Shown piece after piece: positions 27,905-36,453 of a stretch of DNA of 64,000 nt. The first letter of the stretch is position 1. Each line of letters opens with the position of its first letter. The translations under genes were made by a program, and so were the position numbers. The DNA comes from Paenibacillus sp. Soil766 (GTDB lineage: Bacteria > Bacillota > Bacilli > Paenibacillales > NBRC-103111). The stretch covers positions 308,569 to 372,568 of the forward strand of contig NZ_LMSJ01000012.1 of assembly GCF_001428105.1 (NCBI RefSeq), given 5' to 3'. Under the pieces are notes generated by a model. It made no database searches and had not been told where the DNA came from. It was given only the letters and a program-made list of their open reading frames with translations.

Positions 27905-28615
27905 ATGGCGCGAAGACGAATTCACCCTCTCCAATCGGAGGGGGCCGATGAAGAACGAGGGGTATCCGATATACATATCCCATTAGATCGTGAACGTATT
28001 ATTCAAGCTGTCTTATACCTGCTGCGCGAAGAGGGGTTAGGCTCCATCAGCATGCGTAAAATTGCAGATTCCCTCGGTGTTAAGGCAGCTTCTCTGTATT
28101 ATCATGTCAAAGACAAAGAGCAATTAATGCATCTGCTCGCAGATCAGATTAGTTCTGACGTGAGCTTTCCAGACGAAAGCCTCTATTGGCAGGAGCAGCT
28201 TCGCGAGTGGGCGCTCGATTTCCGACTTGCGCTGCATCGTTATCGAGATGCGATATCCATCATGAGTGCAACGATGGCAGGAAGCCCCAAGCGGCTGGCG
28301 CATATCGAATTCCTATACCGATTATTTGCCCAATCAGGCTTCAGTGATCCGCATATTCCGTGGTTCGCTAGCATGATTAAGAACTACATCTATAGCTTCG
28401 TGGATGAAGAAAATCGCTTAATGGCAAGAGCGGCACCAGTTGAGCCTTCAGATAAAAATGAAGAGACGCCGGCAGCACGTATGCAATCGCTGTCAGCAGA
28501 ACAATACCCTCATTTTGTTCGGCTGTTACCCTTTACGACAGCAGTTAATTGGGATGAAGAGTTCTTGTTCGGGCTCAAGGTGTTAATCGACGGGTTTGAA
28601 GCTCAGCGGAAGTAG
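27905..28615 (+). CDS. TetR/AcrR family transcriptional regulator
   Basis: 236 residues from ATG 27905 (TTGGAGGTC upstream). The helix-turn-helix lies at about 30-75: IIQAVLYLLREEG then SISMRKIADSLGVKAASLYYHVKDKEQLMHLL. The C-terminal domain resembles the tetracycline-repressor type. Palindromic sites stand between it and the divergent DUF6022-like gene, which is the likely target along with itself. Confidence 0.92.
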   Translation: MARRRIHPLQSEGADEERGVSDIHIPLDRERIIQAVLYLLREEGLGSISMRKIADSLGVKAASLYYHVKDKEQLMHLLADQISSDVSFPDESLYWQEQLREWALDFRLALHRYRDAISIMSATMAGSPKRLAHIEFLYRLFAQSGFSDPHIPWFASMIKNYIYSFVDEENRLMARAAPVEPSDKNEETPAARMQSLSAEQYPHFVRLLPFTTAVNWDEEFLFGLKVLIDGFEAQRK

Positions 28616-28628
28616 GCAGCATTACGCG

Positions 28629-28678
28629 AAAAAGAGGGCCCCTAGAAGCCATGGTTGATGGCGGGGAACCCTCTTTTT
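28629..28678 (+). terminator. Terminator of the TetR gene
   Basis: Stem AAAAAGAGGG/CCCTCTTTTT with an inner GC-rich section, followed by T-rich DNA (TTTTTGCTGTTTTTTT). Confidence 0.8.
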
Positions 28679-28771
28679 GCTGTTTTTTTCGAGCCTAGGG
28701 AAAGCTCTTTTGTCGAAATGTCTTCCCTATCCGAAATGCTTGCAAATCTGCAACTATGCAGCAAAAAAAGA

Positions 28772-28798
28772 AGCTAAGAGCAACTGCGCTTCTTAGCT
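28772..28798 (-). terminator. Terminator of the VOC protein gene
   Basis: On the minus strand AGCTAAG-A-AGC pairs with GCT-CTTAGCT (one bulge) and is followed by TCTTTTTTT. Confidence 0.75.
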
Positions 28799-28828
28799 CC
28801 TTTTCATAACATGCAAGTGTTCTCATAG

Positions 28829-29284
28829 TTATCCCTCGTAAGCTTGCTTGAGTGCGGAGATATCAATCTTCTGCATACCGAGCATCGCATTCATCACACG
28901 GGCTGCTTTCACAGGATCCTTGGCGTTTAGCAGCTCCCCCAGGATGGTCGGGATGATCTGCCAGGAGAGTCCGAATTTATCCTTCACCCAACCGCAGCGT
29001 TGAGGCTCACCGCCTTCAGACAGCTTTTCCCACAAAGTGTTGACTTCTTCCTGCGACTCGCAATTTACGTATAGCGAAAGGGCAGGGGTGAATTTGAAAT
29101 GAGGTCCGCCATTTAAAGCCATATACCGCATCCCACCAAGCAAAAATGTTCCTGAAATAACTTTCCCCTCAGGCCCTGAGCGATTGATACTTTCAATTTG
29201 TGAATCGCTGAATATGGACGTGTAGAAGTTCATTGCCTCCTCGGCATTACCGTCAAACCATAAGAATGGAGAGATTTTTTGCAT
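28829..29284 (-). CDS. VOC-fold protein, PhnB/3-demethylubiquinone methyltransferase-like
   Basis: 151 residues from ATG 29284 (AAAGGAG upstream); a frame open to 29464 has no site and codes an implausible Cys-rich leader. Begins MQKISPFLWFDGNAEEAMNFYTSIF, the signature of the PhnB-like glyoxalase-fold group. Contains the WVKDKFGLSWQIIP strand pair typical of the family. Function in this group is mostly unproven. It is followed at the 5' side by a DoxX gene in the same orientation. Confidence 0.9.
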   Translation of the reverse strand: MQKISPFLWFDGNAEEAMNFYTSIFSDSQIESINRSGPEGKVISGTFLLGGMRYMALNGGPHFKFTPALSLYVNCESQEEVNTLWEKLSEGGEPQRCGWVKDKFGLSWQIIPTILGELLNAKDPVKAARVMNAMLGMQKIDISALKQAYEG

Positions 29285-29360
29285 GTCAACAGCTCCTTTT
29301 ATTAGGTATTGTATCACAAATGTTGATGATTTCATGCGCATCGTCGGAGCTGATATCGTA

Positions 29361-29816
29361 TTACAAATACTCCCCAAACCATGGTGATGCCAACACAACC
29401 GCCCCCATAAAAACGAGCTGCAGCACAATACGAACCGCCAATCGAGGCACGGGCTTGCCGCCAATCGTCAACTTCTTGCGAGCAGCGAGGACGTTAGCTG
29501 GAAACATTGCGAGCAGCAGGAGCACTAGTCCGATGGATGCGGCCAATGACACAACGGGAATCTGCATTCCGATGGCACCGGCAATTTCTAAATAGCCCGT
29601 AATTGTTACGATTGAAGCCGGTCTCGGGAAAGCAGGAGGGACCATCCGAATCAGATCTGGACGTCTTTTCCCCCAATGCGCGGAGGCTGTAAGAAGGAAC
29701 ATGACAGCGACTGCACCTTGCAACGAGGTGTGCCAATGATCGAAATAAGACCATCCGAGAGAACCCATTCCCCATAAAAGTAGAAACGATGATATCAGCG
29801 CAATGAAAGGTGCCAT
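29361..29816 (-). CDS. DoxX family membrane protein
   Basis: 151 residues, four predicted membrane helices, with the charged RRPDLIRMVPPAFPRP segment and GYLEIAGAIGM helix typical of DoxX proteins. AAGGAGG precedes the ATG. It starts 19 bases after the TetR gene stop, so the two form an operon, and the TetR protein probably controls it. DoxX proteins have been linked to redox homeostasis; the role here is not known. Confidence 0.87.
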   Translation of the reverse strand: MAPFIALISSFLLLWGMGSLGWSYFDHWHTSLQGAVAVMFLLTASAHWGKRRPDLIRMVPPAFPRPASIVTITGYLEIAGAIGMQIPVVSLAASIGLVLLLLAMFPANVLAARKKLTIGGKPVPRLAVRIVLQLVFMGAVVLASPWFGEYL

Positions 29817-29835
29817 GCGAATACCTCCTTATGAA

Positions 29836-30432
29836 CTATTTGGATTGGTTTTTCAAAATTGTAGACATAAATGTAGACACCTCAGTGGAGATCTGAGCGC
29901 TCGTCGAGGCAAAAGATGAGCGGACACGTAATCCAAGGGAGAGCAGAACGAACATTTCAGCTGTTTGGTCCGGGTTAACGTTCTCCATAATGACACCATG
30001 GATTTGACCAATTGTAATCCAGTTCTTCGCAAATGATACGGATCGCTCATAGAAATGCTGCAGCACTCCTGCTACGGTCGGATCATCTTCCTTGCCAAGT
30101 AAGTATTTGAGTACTTTATTCGTGAGATCATTGGGGTCTTCTAGTGCGATAAGATTATGAGAGATGCTTTGCATCGGTCCATCAAAGGTTTTGACAGCGT
30201 GTTCCGTCTCCCGCATGAATTTCGCATTCGTTTCTTCGAGTCGCTCATGCAATACCATCGCATAAATCTCGTCCTTACTCTTCACATAATGGAAAATAGC
30301 CCCTTTCGATAGCGAGGATTGGTCCATGATATCTTTCATCGTGATGGCGTGGCAGCCTTTTTCCTTCAGCAGCGCTTTCGTTGCATCAAGGAGTTTACGC
30401 GTGGTGATTTCTCTACGTTCCTCATTTCTCAT
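29836..30432 (-). CDS. TetR family transcriptional regulator
   Basis: 198 residues with an N-terminal helix-turn-helix (ITMKDIMDQSSLSKGAIFHYVKSKDEIY). GGAGGA precedes the ATG. A 17-bp palindrome lies 51 bases upstream, a probable autoregulatory operator. It leads an operon with the DoxX gene and perhaps the VOC gene. Confidence 0.93.
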   Translation of the reverse strand: MRNEERREITTRKLLDATKALLKEKGCHAITMKDIMDQSSLSKGAIFHYVKSKDEIYAMVLHERLEETNAKFMRETEHAVKTFDGPMQSISHNLIALEDPNDLTNKVLKYLLGKEDDPTVAGVLQHFYERSVSFAKNWITIGQIHGVIMENVNPDQTAEMFVLLSLGLRVRSSFASTSAQISTEVSTFMSTILKNQSK

Positions 30433-30482
30433 TAGCCTAATCCTCCGTCTGTGGGAAATTAATCCATCTACCCTTATTATAT

Positions 30483-30499
30483 AAACAGACTGTCGGTTT
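30483..30499. promoter_or_regulatory. Palindromic operator upstream of TetR-DoxX operon
   Basis: AAACAGACTGTCGGTTT is a 17-bp palindrome with one mismatched pair. The core GAC-T-GTC with flanking AAAC/GTTT resembles known TetR-family sites. Confidence 0.65.
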
Positions 30500-30652
30500 G
30501 TAAATAGCTAAAACGAAAGACGCCACAAGTGTCAAACTCCTAGCAGCGTCGTTACCTACGAATATGGTATGTTGTCCAAGTGTCGTTACCCGACACGGGT
30601 ATGCAGATCAATCGTCGTTGCCCAACACGCGACGCAATATCAACAACACCGC

Positions 30653-31687
30653 TCAGCCGTTCACACGCATTTGTCCGCGTTGGATCGTGGCACGATATTG
30701 TCCGGGCGTTAAGCCAGTCCATTTTTTAAATGCATTTAGAAATGCACTAGGTTCGGAGAAATGCAGCACATAAGCGATGTCCCCAACGGAGAACTCCCAT
30801 TTACGAAGGTAGCCCATGGCTAATTCTTTGCGTACTTGAATGGAGAGATCGTTGTACGTCGTATTCTCTTCTTTCAATTTATGTTGAAGTGTACGTGAGC
30901 TCATTTGCAGGAAATCTGCCGTTTGCTGCAAGGATGGGAAAAAGGAAGGCATGCAGGAGTGTATCCACTGGACAACTCGGTCAGTAAATCGGCTAGATTG
31001 CGTAAGCTCCTGTCTAGTTTCTTGTGCGATATTCTCAAAAATGCTCAGTAACTTAGCGTCGGAATAGAGGATGGGGTAATGCAATACATCTTTGCTAAAT
31101 CGCAAGTAATGGCTATTCGCGGCAAAGTTGGGGATTCGTCCAAATATAGCTTGATAAGGTGTTAAATCTGCCGTTGCTTCGTGACGAAATGCGACCTCCC
31201 GCAACTGGATTGCACGGTTACTAAGCCTGCCAATCAAACGGAACAATGAACTGGCCATATCTTCTATACAATGACGGGACATCTGTCCCTGACCGGGATG
31301 CTGTAGAAACATGGAGATCCGTACATCATCGCCTTCCACGTCCCAGTCCAAATTAAATCCGCTACATAGAAGTACATTATATCGCTGGTAAGCGGTTAAC
31401 GCATCGACGACGGTTTGGGAATGCATCATGACATAGCCAAGGATGCCCATATCGGCGAACTCCATGATCTGTCCTTGATGTAAGCCGAAATGCGTATCCT
31501 GCGTATAATGGGCCGCTGCTATCGTTAATCGCTCCAATTCCTCGCCTGAGATGCGTACTTCAACATCCTGGAGAAGACTAGCGTCGAAGGACGCATACTT
31601 ACAGAATTGCTCCGAATCAAAACCTTTTTGCACCACCGTTTTCATAATGGGGTACACCATAGAGATGGCAACATCATGGCTTTTCAA
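30653..31687 (-). CDS. AraC family regulator with arabinose-binding-like N-domain
   Basis: 344 residues if started at the TTG at 31687, which has AAAGGAGGG nine bases upstream; the frame is open to 31756 but without such a site. The N-terminal 200 residues match the group with OruR/ArgR-type sensor domain (HFGLHQGQIMEFADMGILGYVMM). The C-terminus has the AraC helix-turn-helix (SVGDIAYVLHFSEPSAFLNAFKKWTGLTPGQYR). Divergent from the NAD(P)H oxidoreductase gene and its likely regulator. Confidence 0.9.
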   Translation of the reverse strand: MKSHDVAISMVYPIMKTVVQKGFDSEQFCKYASFDASLLQDVEVRISGEELERLTIAAAHYTQDTHFGLHQGQIMEFADMGILGYVMMHSQTVVDALTAYQRYNVLLCSGFNLDWDVEGDDVRISMFLQHPGQGQMSRHCIEDMASSLFRLIGRLSNRAIQLREVAFRHEATADLTPYQAIFGRIPNFAANSHYLRFSKDVLHYPILYSDAKLLSIFENIAQETRQELTQSSRFTDRVVQWIHSCMPSFFPSLQQTADFLQMSSRTLQHKLKEENTTYNDLSIQVRKELAMGYLRKWEFSVGDIAYVLHFSEPSAFLNAFKKWTGLTPGQYRATIQRGQMRVNG

Positions 31688-31798
31688 GTTAATAATCCCT
31701 CCTTTGCGTGAATCAGCAATTGGTTTGCGTGTCTCATCATTCAAATCGATCCACATTCATTCTATGCTGATTATATCGCAAATAAGGAGGAAAACATC

Positions 31799-32380
31799 TT
31801 GAAATCGAATATTCTTGTCATCAACGGACATCCGGATCCACAGAGCTATTGTGCGGCACTAACGAATGCGTATATCGAAGGGGTCTCACAGCGTAAAGTT
31901 GAAATTCAGAGAATTGATATCCATGCATTAACCTTTGATCCGAATCTGCAGTTTGGTTATCGTAAGCGCACAGAGCTCGAGGAAGATTTGTTGCATGCGC
32001 AGGAGCTCATCCGATGGGCTGATCATCTTGTCTTCGTCTATCCTACCTGGTGGGGGGCGATGCCGGCGATGATGAAGGGGTTTATAGATCGGGTCTTCTT
32101 ACCTGGCTTCGCTTTCAAATATCGGGAGAAGTCTGCGCTCTGGGATAAGCTGCTGGTAGGTAAATCTGCACATCTCATTATTACAACGGATACACCTGCC
32201 TGGTACAGTCGATGGGTCAATAGGCATGCGGGATATCGCGTAATGAAGCATAATATATTGCAATTCTGCGGGATAACGCCCGTACGCCTTACTGAAATTG
32301 GACCCGTTAAACCATCTTCGCTAGAGAAACGAGTCCAATGGTTGGAGAAAGTAAAGCAACTCGGAACGAAGTTAGCCTAG
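31799..32380 (+). CDS. NAD(P)H-dependent oxidoreductase, flavodoxin-like fold
   Basis: 193 residues from a TTG start with AAGGAGG eight bases before. Matches the quinone-reductase type flavodoxin fold: VINGHPDPQSYCAAL at the FMN phosphate site, YPTWWGAMPAMMKGFIDRVFLPGFAF at the isoalloxazine site. Cytosolic FMN or FAD enzyme reducing quinones or similar. Adjacent divergent AraC regulator. Confidence 0.92.
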   Translation: MKSNILVINGHPDPQSYCAALTNAYIEGVSQRKVEIQRIDIHALTFDPNLQFGYRKRTELEEDLLHAQELIRWADHLVFVYPTWWGAMPAMMKGFIDRVFLPGFAFKYREKSALWDKLLVGKSAHLIITTDTPAWYSRWVNRHAGYRVMKHNILQFCGITPVRLTEIGPVKPSSLEKRVQWLEKVKQLGTKLA

Positions 32381-32416
32381 TTTAATGCTACTCACCTATT
32401 GGTGTGGAGAAAGCAA

Positions 32417-32444
32417 AGAGGGAGGTCCCTAAGGACCTCCCTCT
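32417..32444. terminator. Terminator between oxidoreductase and small membrane protein genes
   Basis: Perfect 12-bp stem AGAGGGAGGTCC/GGACCTCCCTCT with a 4-base loop; T-tract is weak on both sides. Confidence 0.7.
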
Positions 32445-32457
32445 TGATCTTACCAAC

Positions 32458-32616
32458 CTAACGATGTTCTACCAAATCGATTGCTCCTAGAATAACATGA
32501 GCAACGCCAAAGCCAAGCACACCAACACCAAGAAGCTTATATTTACTTTTTAGCATAGTAGCACCAGATGCAGAAACGACCGTTCCAAGAACAGCAGGAA
32601 TCAATCCCTCGCGCAT
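32458..32616 (-). CDS. Small membrane protein of unknown function (52 aa)
   Basis: Two hydrophobic segments (about 4-21 and 30-46) joined by a basic turn KSKYKLL. The start at 32616 follows GGAGGA by nine bases. Glycine-rich helices suggest a small integral membrane protein. Not recognised. Confidence 0.6.
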   Translation of the reverse strand: MREGLIPAVLGTVVSASGATMLKSKYKLLGVGVLGFGVAHVILGAIDLVEHR

Positions 32617-32823
32617 GAACATCACTCCTCCAAGTTTGTTTGGGTTAGGCAAGACACCTTAGTTTGCATCAAAGTCATTAACATATGCAGATTGGACGAA
32701 TGGATTGAACATAATTGCATCATAACGGAGTAGAAACGGACATTGGCAGGTTATTCCATAACCGTTACGATGTGAAGAGGAGTTAGCGATTACAGCATTC
32801 ATACCAAAAGGAGATTCACATTC

Positions 32824-34473
32824 ATGTCTCATTTTCCAACAAAAGGATCACAAGGTGTACGTTTCAAGTTTGCGACGGATAACCAGGTAGAAAGTGTCGC
32901 GGTTGCAGGAACTTTTAACAATTGGAATGGTGATAGGAACTTTATGCGTAAAACGGAGGGGGAGAACGTCTGGGAGATCCAACTTCAGATCCCAAAGGGG
33001 CGGCATCTCTATAAATTCGTCGTGAATGGGGACGCTTGGATACTAGATCCCTTGAATCCGAGTATATCGGAAGATGGGCAGAATAATTCAGCAATCACGG
33101 TGACAGAGCATGGCGATGTTCTGATTCGGACAAATGACATCTCAGAGGAACAGCCGGGCTATATGTATGAAAATTATAAGGCTCTCTCTAGTCCAGAATG
33201 GATTAAGAAAGCTGTGATTTATGAACTTCATATTCGAGCATGGACTGAAAACGGGTTTAATGGGTTGGCTGATCAAATAAACTATTTCAAAAAACTCGGG
33301 GTAAACACGCTGTGGTTAATGCCATTCAACGAAGTTGGGCTTGAAGGCAGGATTGGTAAATATGGTGATCCGTATGCTGTGAAGGACTTTTATCGTATTG
33401 ATCCAAGTTTTGGAACGAAAGAGGAACTAGCGGCGTTCATTCGTTTAGCTCATGAGAACGGGATGAGGGTCATACTGGATTGGGTTCTGAACAGAACGAG
33501 TGTGGATCATATCATGACTAGAAGTCGTCCAGATTTTTTCACACGGACCGAACAAAATGAGCTGTTTTACGATGTGCCCAATCGATCTTATTTCGCGGGA
33601 CTACAGTTCGAGAATCGTGACATGCGAAGCTACGTTATTGAGGCGATGACAAATTGGGTTGAAGTGTTTGATTTTGACGGAATTCGATTGGATGATTCGG
33701 ACATTACCCCGTACGATTTTCTAACTGAAATCAAGCAAGCACTGCAAGTGGTTAAAGCTGATCTCGTCTTCATTTCACAATCCTATGATGAGTATCACCA
33801 TCTGGAATCTTGCGATTTAACCTACGATGGTAAGCTGCGTATGCTAATTCGCGATTGGATCGATCGAACGATTTCCCAACAGGAGTTCATGGCCATCTAT
33901 AACTCTTTTAAATACAGCTTCCCTCAACAAGCGCTTAGAATGAGTTGGCTGGAGGAGAAAGAACAGTCTAGAATTGCTTCCTATTTAGGCGAAAAGCCTG
34001 CTTGGCCCGCAGCAACAATTTTGCTTACGTTAGAAGGTGTTCCCTGCTTGATGATGGGGCAGGAGTTTAATGAGCCGACCTTGGCAACATGGGCATCGCT
34101 ATTCGATGAATATCAACTGAATTGGCAACTTTTTGATAAGGAAATGTTCGAACACTATGCTTATCTTATTCAACTTCGCACGAGCAATCCCGCGTTCTGG
34201 AAGGGAGTATTGACGTTTATCCGTAATTCGGGTGACATGGTTCTATCGTATACGAGGCAGCATGAGCGTGATGCGTTTATGATTGTTGTTAATTTATCAC
34301 CAGATGCCGTAATTGTTCGATTTGACGATAGCCAGGTAGATGAGGTTAATATCCATAATTGGAAAAATGTGATCTATCATACAGGGACGGTCAATCGCCA
34401 GTTTGCGGAAGACTCATCGGAGCTGTGGTTAGATGGCTATGAGAGTGTCATTTTTAGAAAAGTGAACGTGTAG
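32824..34473 (+). CDS. GH13 (alpha-amylase superfamily) protein with CBM48-like domain, catalytic residues substituted
   Basis: 549 residues, no signal peptide. Residues 1-100 form an early-set glycogen-binding-like domain (VAGTFNNWNG, HLYKFVVNGDAW). The barrel follows (VIYELHIRAW, GVNTLWLMPFNE, GDPYAVKDFYRIDPSFGT). Conserved region I reads DWVLNRTS instead of DxxxNHTS. Region II keeps the nucleophile (GIRLD290). Region III has ISQSYD where GExW is expected, giving Gln319 in place of the acid/base Glu. Region IV has EKE (378-380) instead of NHD. Hydrolysis by the normal mechanism is therefore unlikely; a binding or regulatory role, or altered chemistry, is inference. Confidence 0.85.
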   Translation: MSHFPTKGSQGVRFKFATDNQVESVAVAGTFNNWNGDRNFMRKTEGENVWEIQLQIPKGRHLYKFVVNGDAWILDPLNPSISEDGQNNSAITVTEHGDVLIRTNDISEEQPGYMYENYKALSSPEWIKKAVIYELHIRAWTENGFNGLADQINYFKKLGVNTLWLMPFNEVGLEGRIGKYGDPYAVKDFYRIDPSFGTKEELAAFIRLAHENGMRVILDWVLNRTSVDHIMTRSRPDFFTRTEQNELFYDVPNRSYFAGLQFENRDMRSYVIEAMTNWVEVFDFDGIRLDDSDITPYDFLTEIKQALQVVKADLVFISQSYDEYHHLESCDLTYDGKLRMLIRDWIDRTISQQEFMAIYNSFKYSFPQQALRMSWLEEKEQSRIASYLGEKPAWPAATILLTLEGVPCLMMGQEFNEPTLATWASLFDEYQLNWQLFDKEMFEHYAYLIQLRTSNPAFWKGVLTFIRNSGDMVLSYTRQHERDAFMIVVNLSPDAVIVRFDDSQVDEVNIHNWKNVIYHTGTVNRQFAEDSSELWLDGYESVIFRKVNV

Positions 34474-34484
34474 TTGATTACGGC

Positions 34485-35027
34485 TTAAGGTGTATGTGAG
34501 GGAAGTTCAGCAAGTAAGGCTTCGAACCATTCCTTGGCAAAAGTATGAGAACGAATCCCATAATCAAGTGTCTTGATTTGAAAAGCAAGAATTGCTGCAT
34601 AGGGTGCCGGAACTTGAAGGTTCTGAAGCCCTTTGTCCATTTGCTGGAGATCATGTTCAACCTTCTCAATCTGCGTAATGATTTGTTGTAGGATAGCACG
34701 TTGATCTTGGGTGGAATCGATTAATCCCAGAAAAAATACTTTAGCTAGTGCTATAGATTCTAACCTGCTTGTTGGTATCTCTGAGCCCATCCATATATAG
34801 AAAGCTTCTCGCCCTTTCTCTGAGATGGTGTACACTTTCTTGTTTCTCCCGCGATCTATTTGCTCCTCATAGCCAATATCACCCTGTTGAAGTAATTTCT
34901 TTAAAGCCGTCTGCAAACTGCCATAACTGGCACTATAGAACAAGGCAATGCCTTGTTGAAATGCTTTGTTGAGCTCATACACCGTCTGATTCTTCATAAT
35001 CAATAAGCCGAGAATAACGAATTCCAT
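34485..35027 (-). CDS. PadR family transcriptional regulator
   Basis: 180 residues with the PadR winged helix at the N-terminus (FVILGLLIMKNQTVYELNKAFQQ ... SYGSLQTALKKLLQQGDIGYEE) and a helical C-terminal dimerisation part (KGREAFYIWM). AAGGGGA precedes the ATG. Divergent from the serine hydrolase gene; a palindrome in between is a likely operator. Confidence 0.92.
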   Translation of the reverse strand: MEFVILGLLIMKNQTVYELNKAFQQGIALFYSASYGSLQTALKKLLQQGDIGYEEQIDRGRNKKVYTISEKGREAFYIWMGSEIPTSRLESIALAKVFFLGLIDSTQDQRAILQQIITQIEKVEHDLQQMDKGLQNLQVPAPYAAILAFQIKTLDYGIRSHTFAKEWFEALLAELPSHTP

Positions 35028-35077
35028 ATAGCGAGTCCCCTTGTTTGTGTTGACATACGTCTTGTCCTTACATTACG

Positions 35078-35095
35078 ATTAGTTATATTACTAAT
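35078..35095. promoter_or_regulatory. Palindrome between PadR and serine hydrolase genes
   Basis: ATTAGT, six bases, ACTAAT is a perfect inverted repeat. A wider pair CCTTACAT (35066-35073) and ATGTAAAG (35109-35116) flanks it. PadR proteins bind dyads containing ATGT-ACAT, so either may be the site. Confidence 0.5.
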
Positions 35096-35149
35096 AGTAA
35101 CATTAATCATATGTAAAGACAATTCGATCTGAGGAGGATCCACAAAGCG

Positions 35150-36274
35150 ATGTTTGTTCGAAAATCATGGAGCAATGAGGTAGCCTCAAAGCATCTCAAT
35201 TCTTACTTCACGAAATTACTTAAGAGCAGCCGCCATCAGACGGGCCTACAAGTATGGATTGATAGCAGTGGATTCACATATCGTTATGCCGTTGGGGGAA
35301 TTTCAGCAACAACTGGTGCGGCGATCGCATTGAATCAACCTTTTCATACCGCAAGTATTGGAAAAGTGTTTACTGCTGTGTTAATCATGAAACTGGCAGA
35401 GAGAGGGAAACTCTCGTTAGGTTCTCCAGTTATGACTTTATTACCATCGTCTGAGTTAGAAAATCTCTTCGTGTATCGCGATGTCGACTACGCTAATCAA
35501 GTGACGATCAAGCAGTTACTTGGACACACATCGGGGGTGGCCGACTATTTCGAAGACCCTGTCATTCACAAGCCAACGTTTATGCAGCGTATTGTTGCTA
35601 ATCCGCAGGAACGGTGGACACCAGAAACTTTGATTGAATTTACGAGAAGAAATCAACGAAGCCTGGGACCTCCAACTTCGCGCTTTCATTACTCAGACAC
35701 TGGTTATATTCTATTAGGGAGAATTATCGAGCATATCACGGAAAAATCCTTTAGCGACAATCTACACGATGAGATATTCAGTCCACTACAAATGAAGGAT
35801 TCCTACTTAATGTTCTATTCGCAGCCGGAACATACACCTGCTGAACCGATTCAGGATATTTGGTTGAACAAAGTTGAAATCAGCCGTTTGCCCTGCTTAA
35901 CCTGCGATTGGGCAGGGGGAGGAATCGTAACGACACCGCAAGATCTCTTGCTTTTTCAGAAGGCACTCTGGAATGGAACATGCGTTGATGCAGTATCGTT
36001 ACAGGCCATGACAACCTTCACACATAAATTTCGAAATGGCATTCATTATGGATTAGGGATGATGGAGATTCATTTTGAGGGGTTCTTCTTCTTGCTCCGA
36101 GGTTTACCAAGACTCCAAGGCCACAGTGGGATACTGGGAACGCATATGTTCAGCCATCCAGAAACCGGAACGCATATCGTCATGAACTTCGGTTCGAGTA
36201 CAGCGATTGTTAGAAGCTACAGAGCTCTCATTGAAGTGGTGACGACGTTGAAGAGGATGGGAGAATGGGGATAG
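35150..36274 (+). CDS. Serine hydrolase, class C beta-lactamase family
   Basis: 374 residues. The nucleophile motif SxxK is in TASIGKVFTAV, the second motif is YSDTGY (Tyr-Ser-Asp in place of Tyr-x-Asn) and the third is HSG in LQGHSGILGTH. This family includes D-aminopeptidases, esterases and penicillin-binding-like proteins; beta-lactamase activity is not implied. No clear signal peptide, so it may be cytosolic. Divergent from PadR, suggesting regulated expression. Confidence 0.88.
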   Translation: MFVRKSWSNEVASKHLNSYFTKLLKSSRHQTGLQVWIDSSGFTYRYAVGGISATTGAAIALNQPFHTASIGKVFTAVLIMKLAERGKLSLGSPVMTLLPSSELENLFVYRDVDYANQVTIKQLLGHTSGVADYFEDPVIHKPTFMQRIVANPQERWTPETLIEFTRRNQRSLGPPTSRFHYSDTGYILLGRIIEHITEKSFSDNLHDEIFSPLQMKDSYLMFYSQPEHTPAEPIQDIWLNKVEISRLPCLTCDWAGGGIVTTPQDLLLFQKALWNGTCVDAVSLQAMTTFTHKFRNGIHYGLGMMEIHFEGFFFLLRGLPRLQGHSGILGTHMFSHPETGTHIVMNFGSSTAIVRSYRALIEVVTTLKRMGEWG

Positions 36275-36287
36275 GAATTTTCCAGAG

Positions 36288-36374
36288 GCTAACGGACACA
36301 GCAAGCGCTATTAAACTGATTGCATTCATAAATCAGCTGATCAACATCGAATAACGTTGATTGAGTCCGTTAGC
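36288..36374. repeat. Structured non-coding inverted-repeat element
   Basis: Perfect 10-bp terminal inverted repeat GCTAACGGAC/GTCCGTTAGC encloses two further hairpins (AACTGATT...AATCAGCT and ATCAAC...GTTGAT). No ORF. Flanking AATTTTCCA/TTGGAAAT partly extends the stem. Could be a miniature repeat or a structured RNA. Confidence 0.7.
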
Positions 36375-36453
36375 ACAATTGGAAATGCGGAAAATAAGTG
36401 TATTATCCACATAATAGCTGTCTATCAAATGTTATTATGGGAGGCCAGCGGTT

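Noticed and set aside
29284..29464. Extended N-terminus of the VOC protein
   Set aside because: Cys- and Trp-rich leader without ribosome site; ATG 29284 has a strong one.
35150..36274. Antibiotic resistance beta-lactamase
   Set aside because: Second motif is YSD, no signal peptide is visible, and the family is mostly peptidases and esterases.
36288..36374. Transcription terminator of the serine hydrolase gene
   Set aside because: The long stem encloses two more hairpins in an 87-base unit and is not followed by a T-run, so a repeat element or structured RNA fits better.
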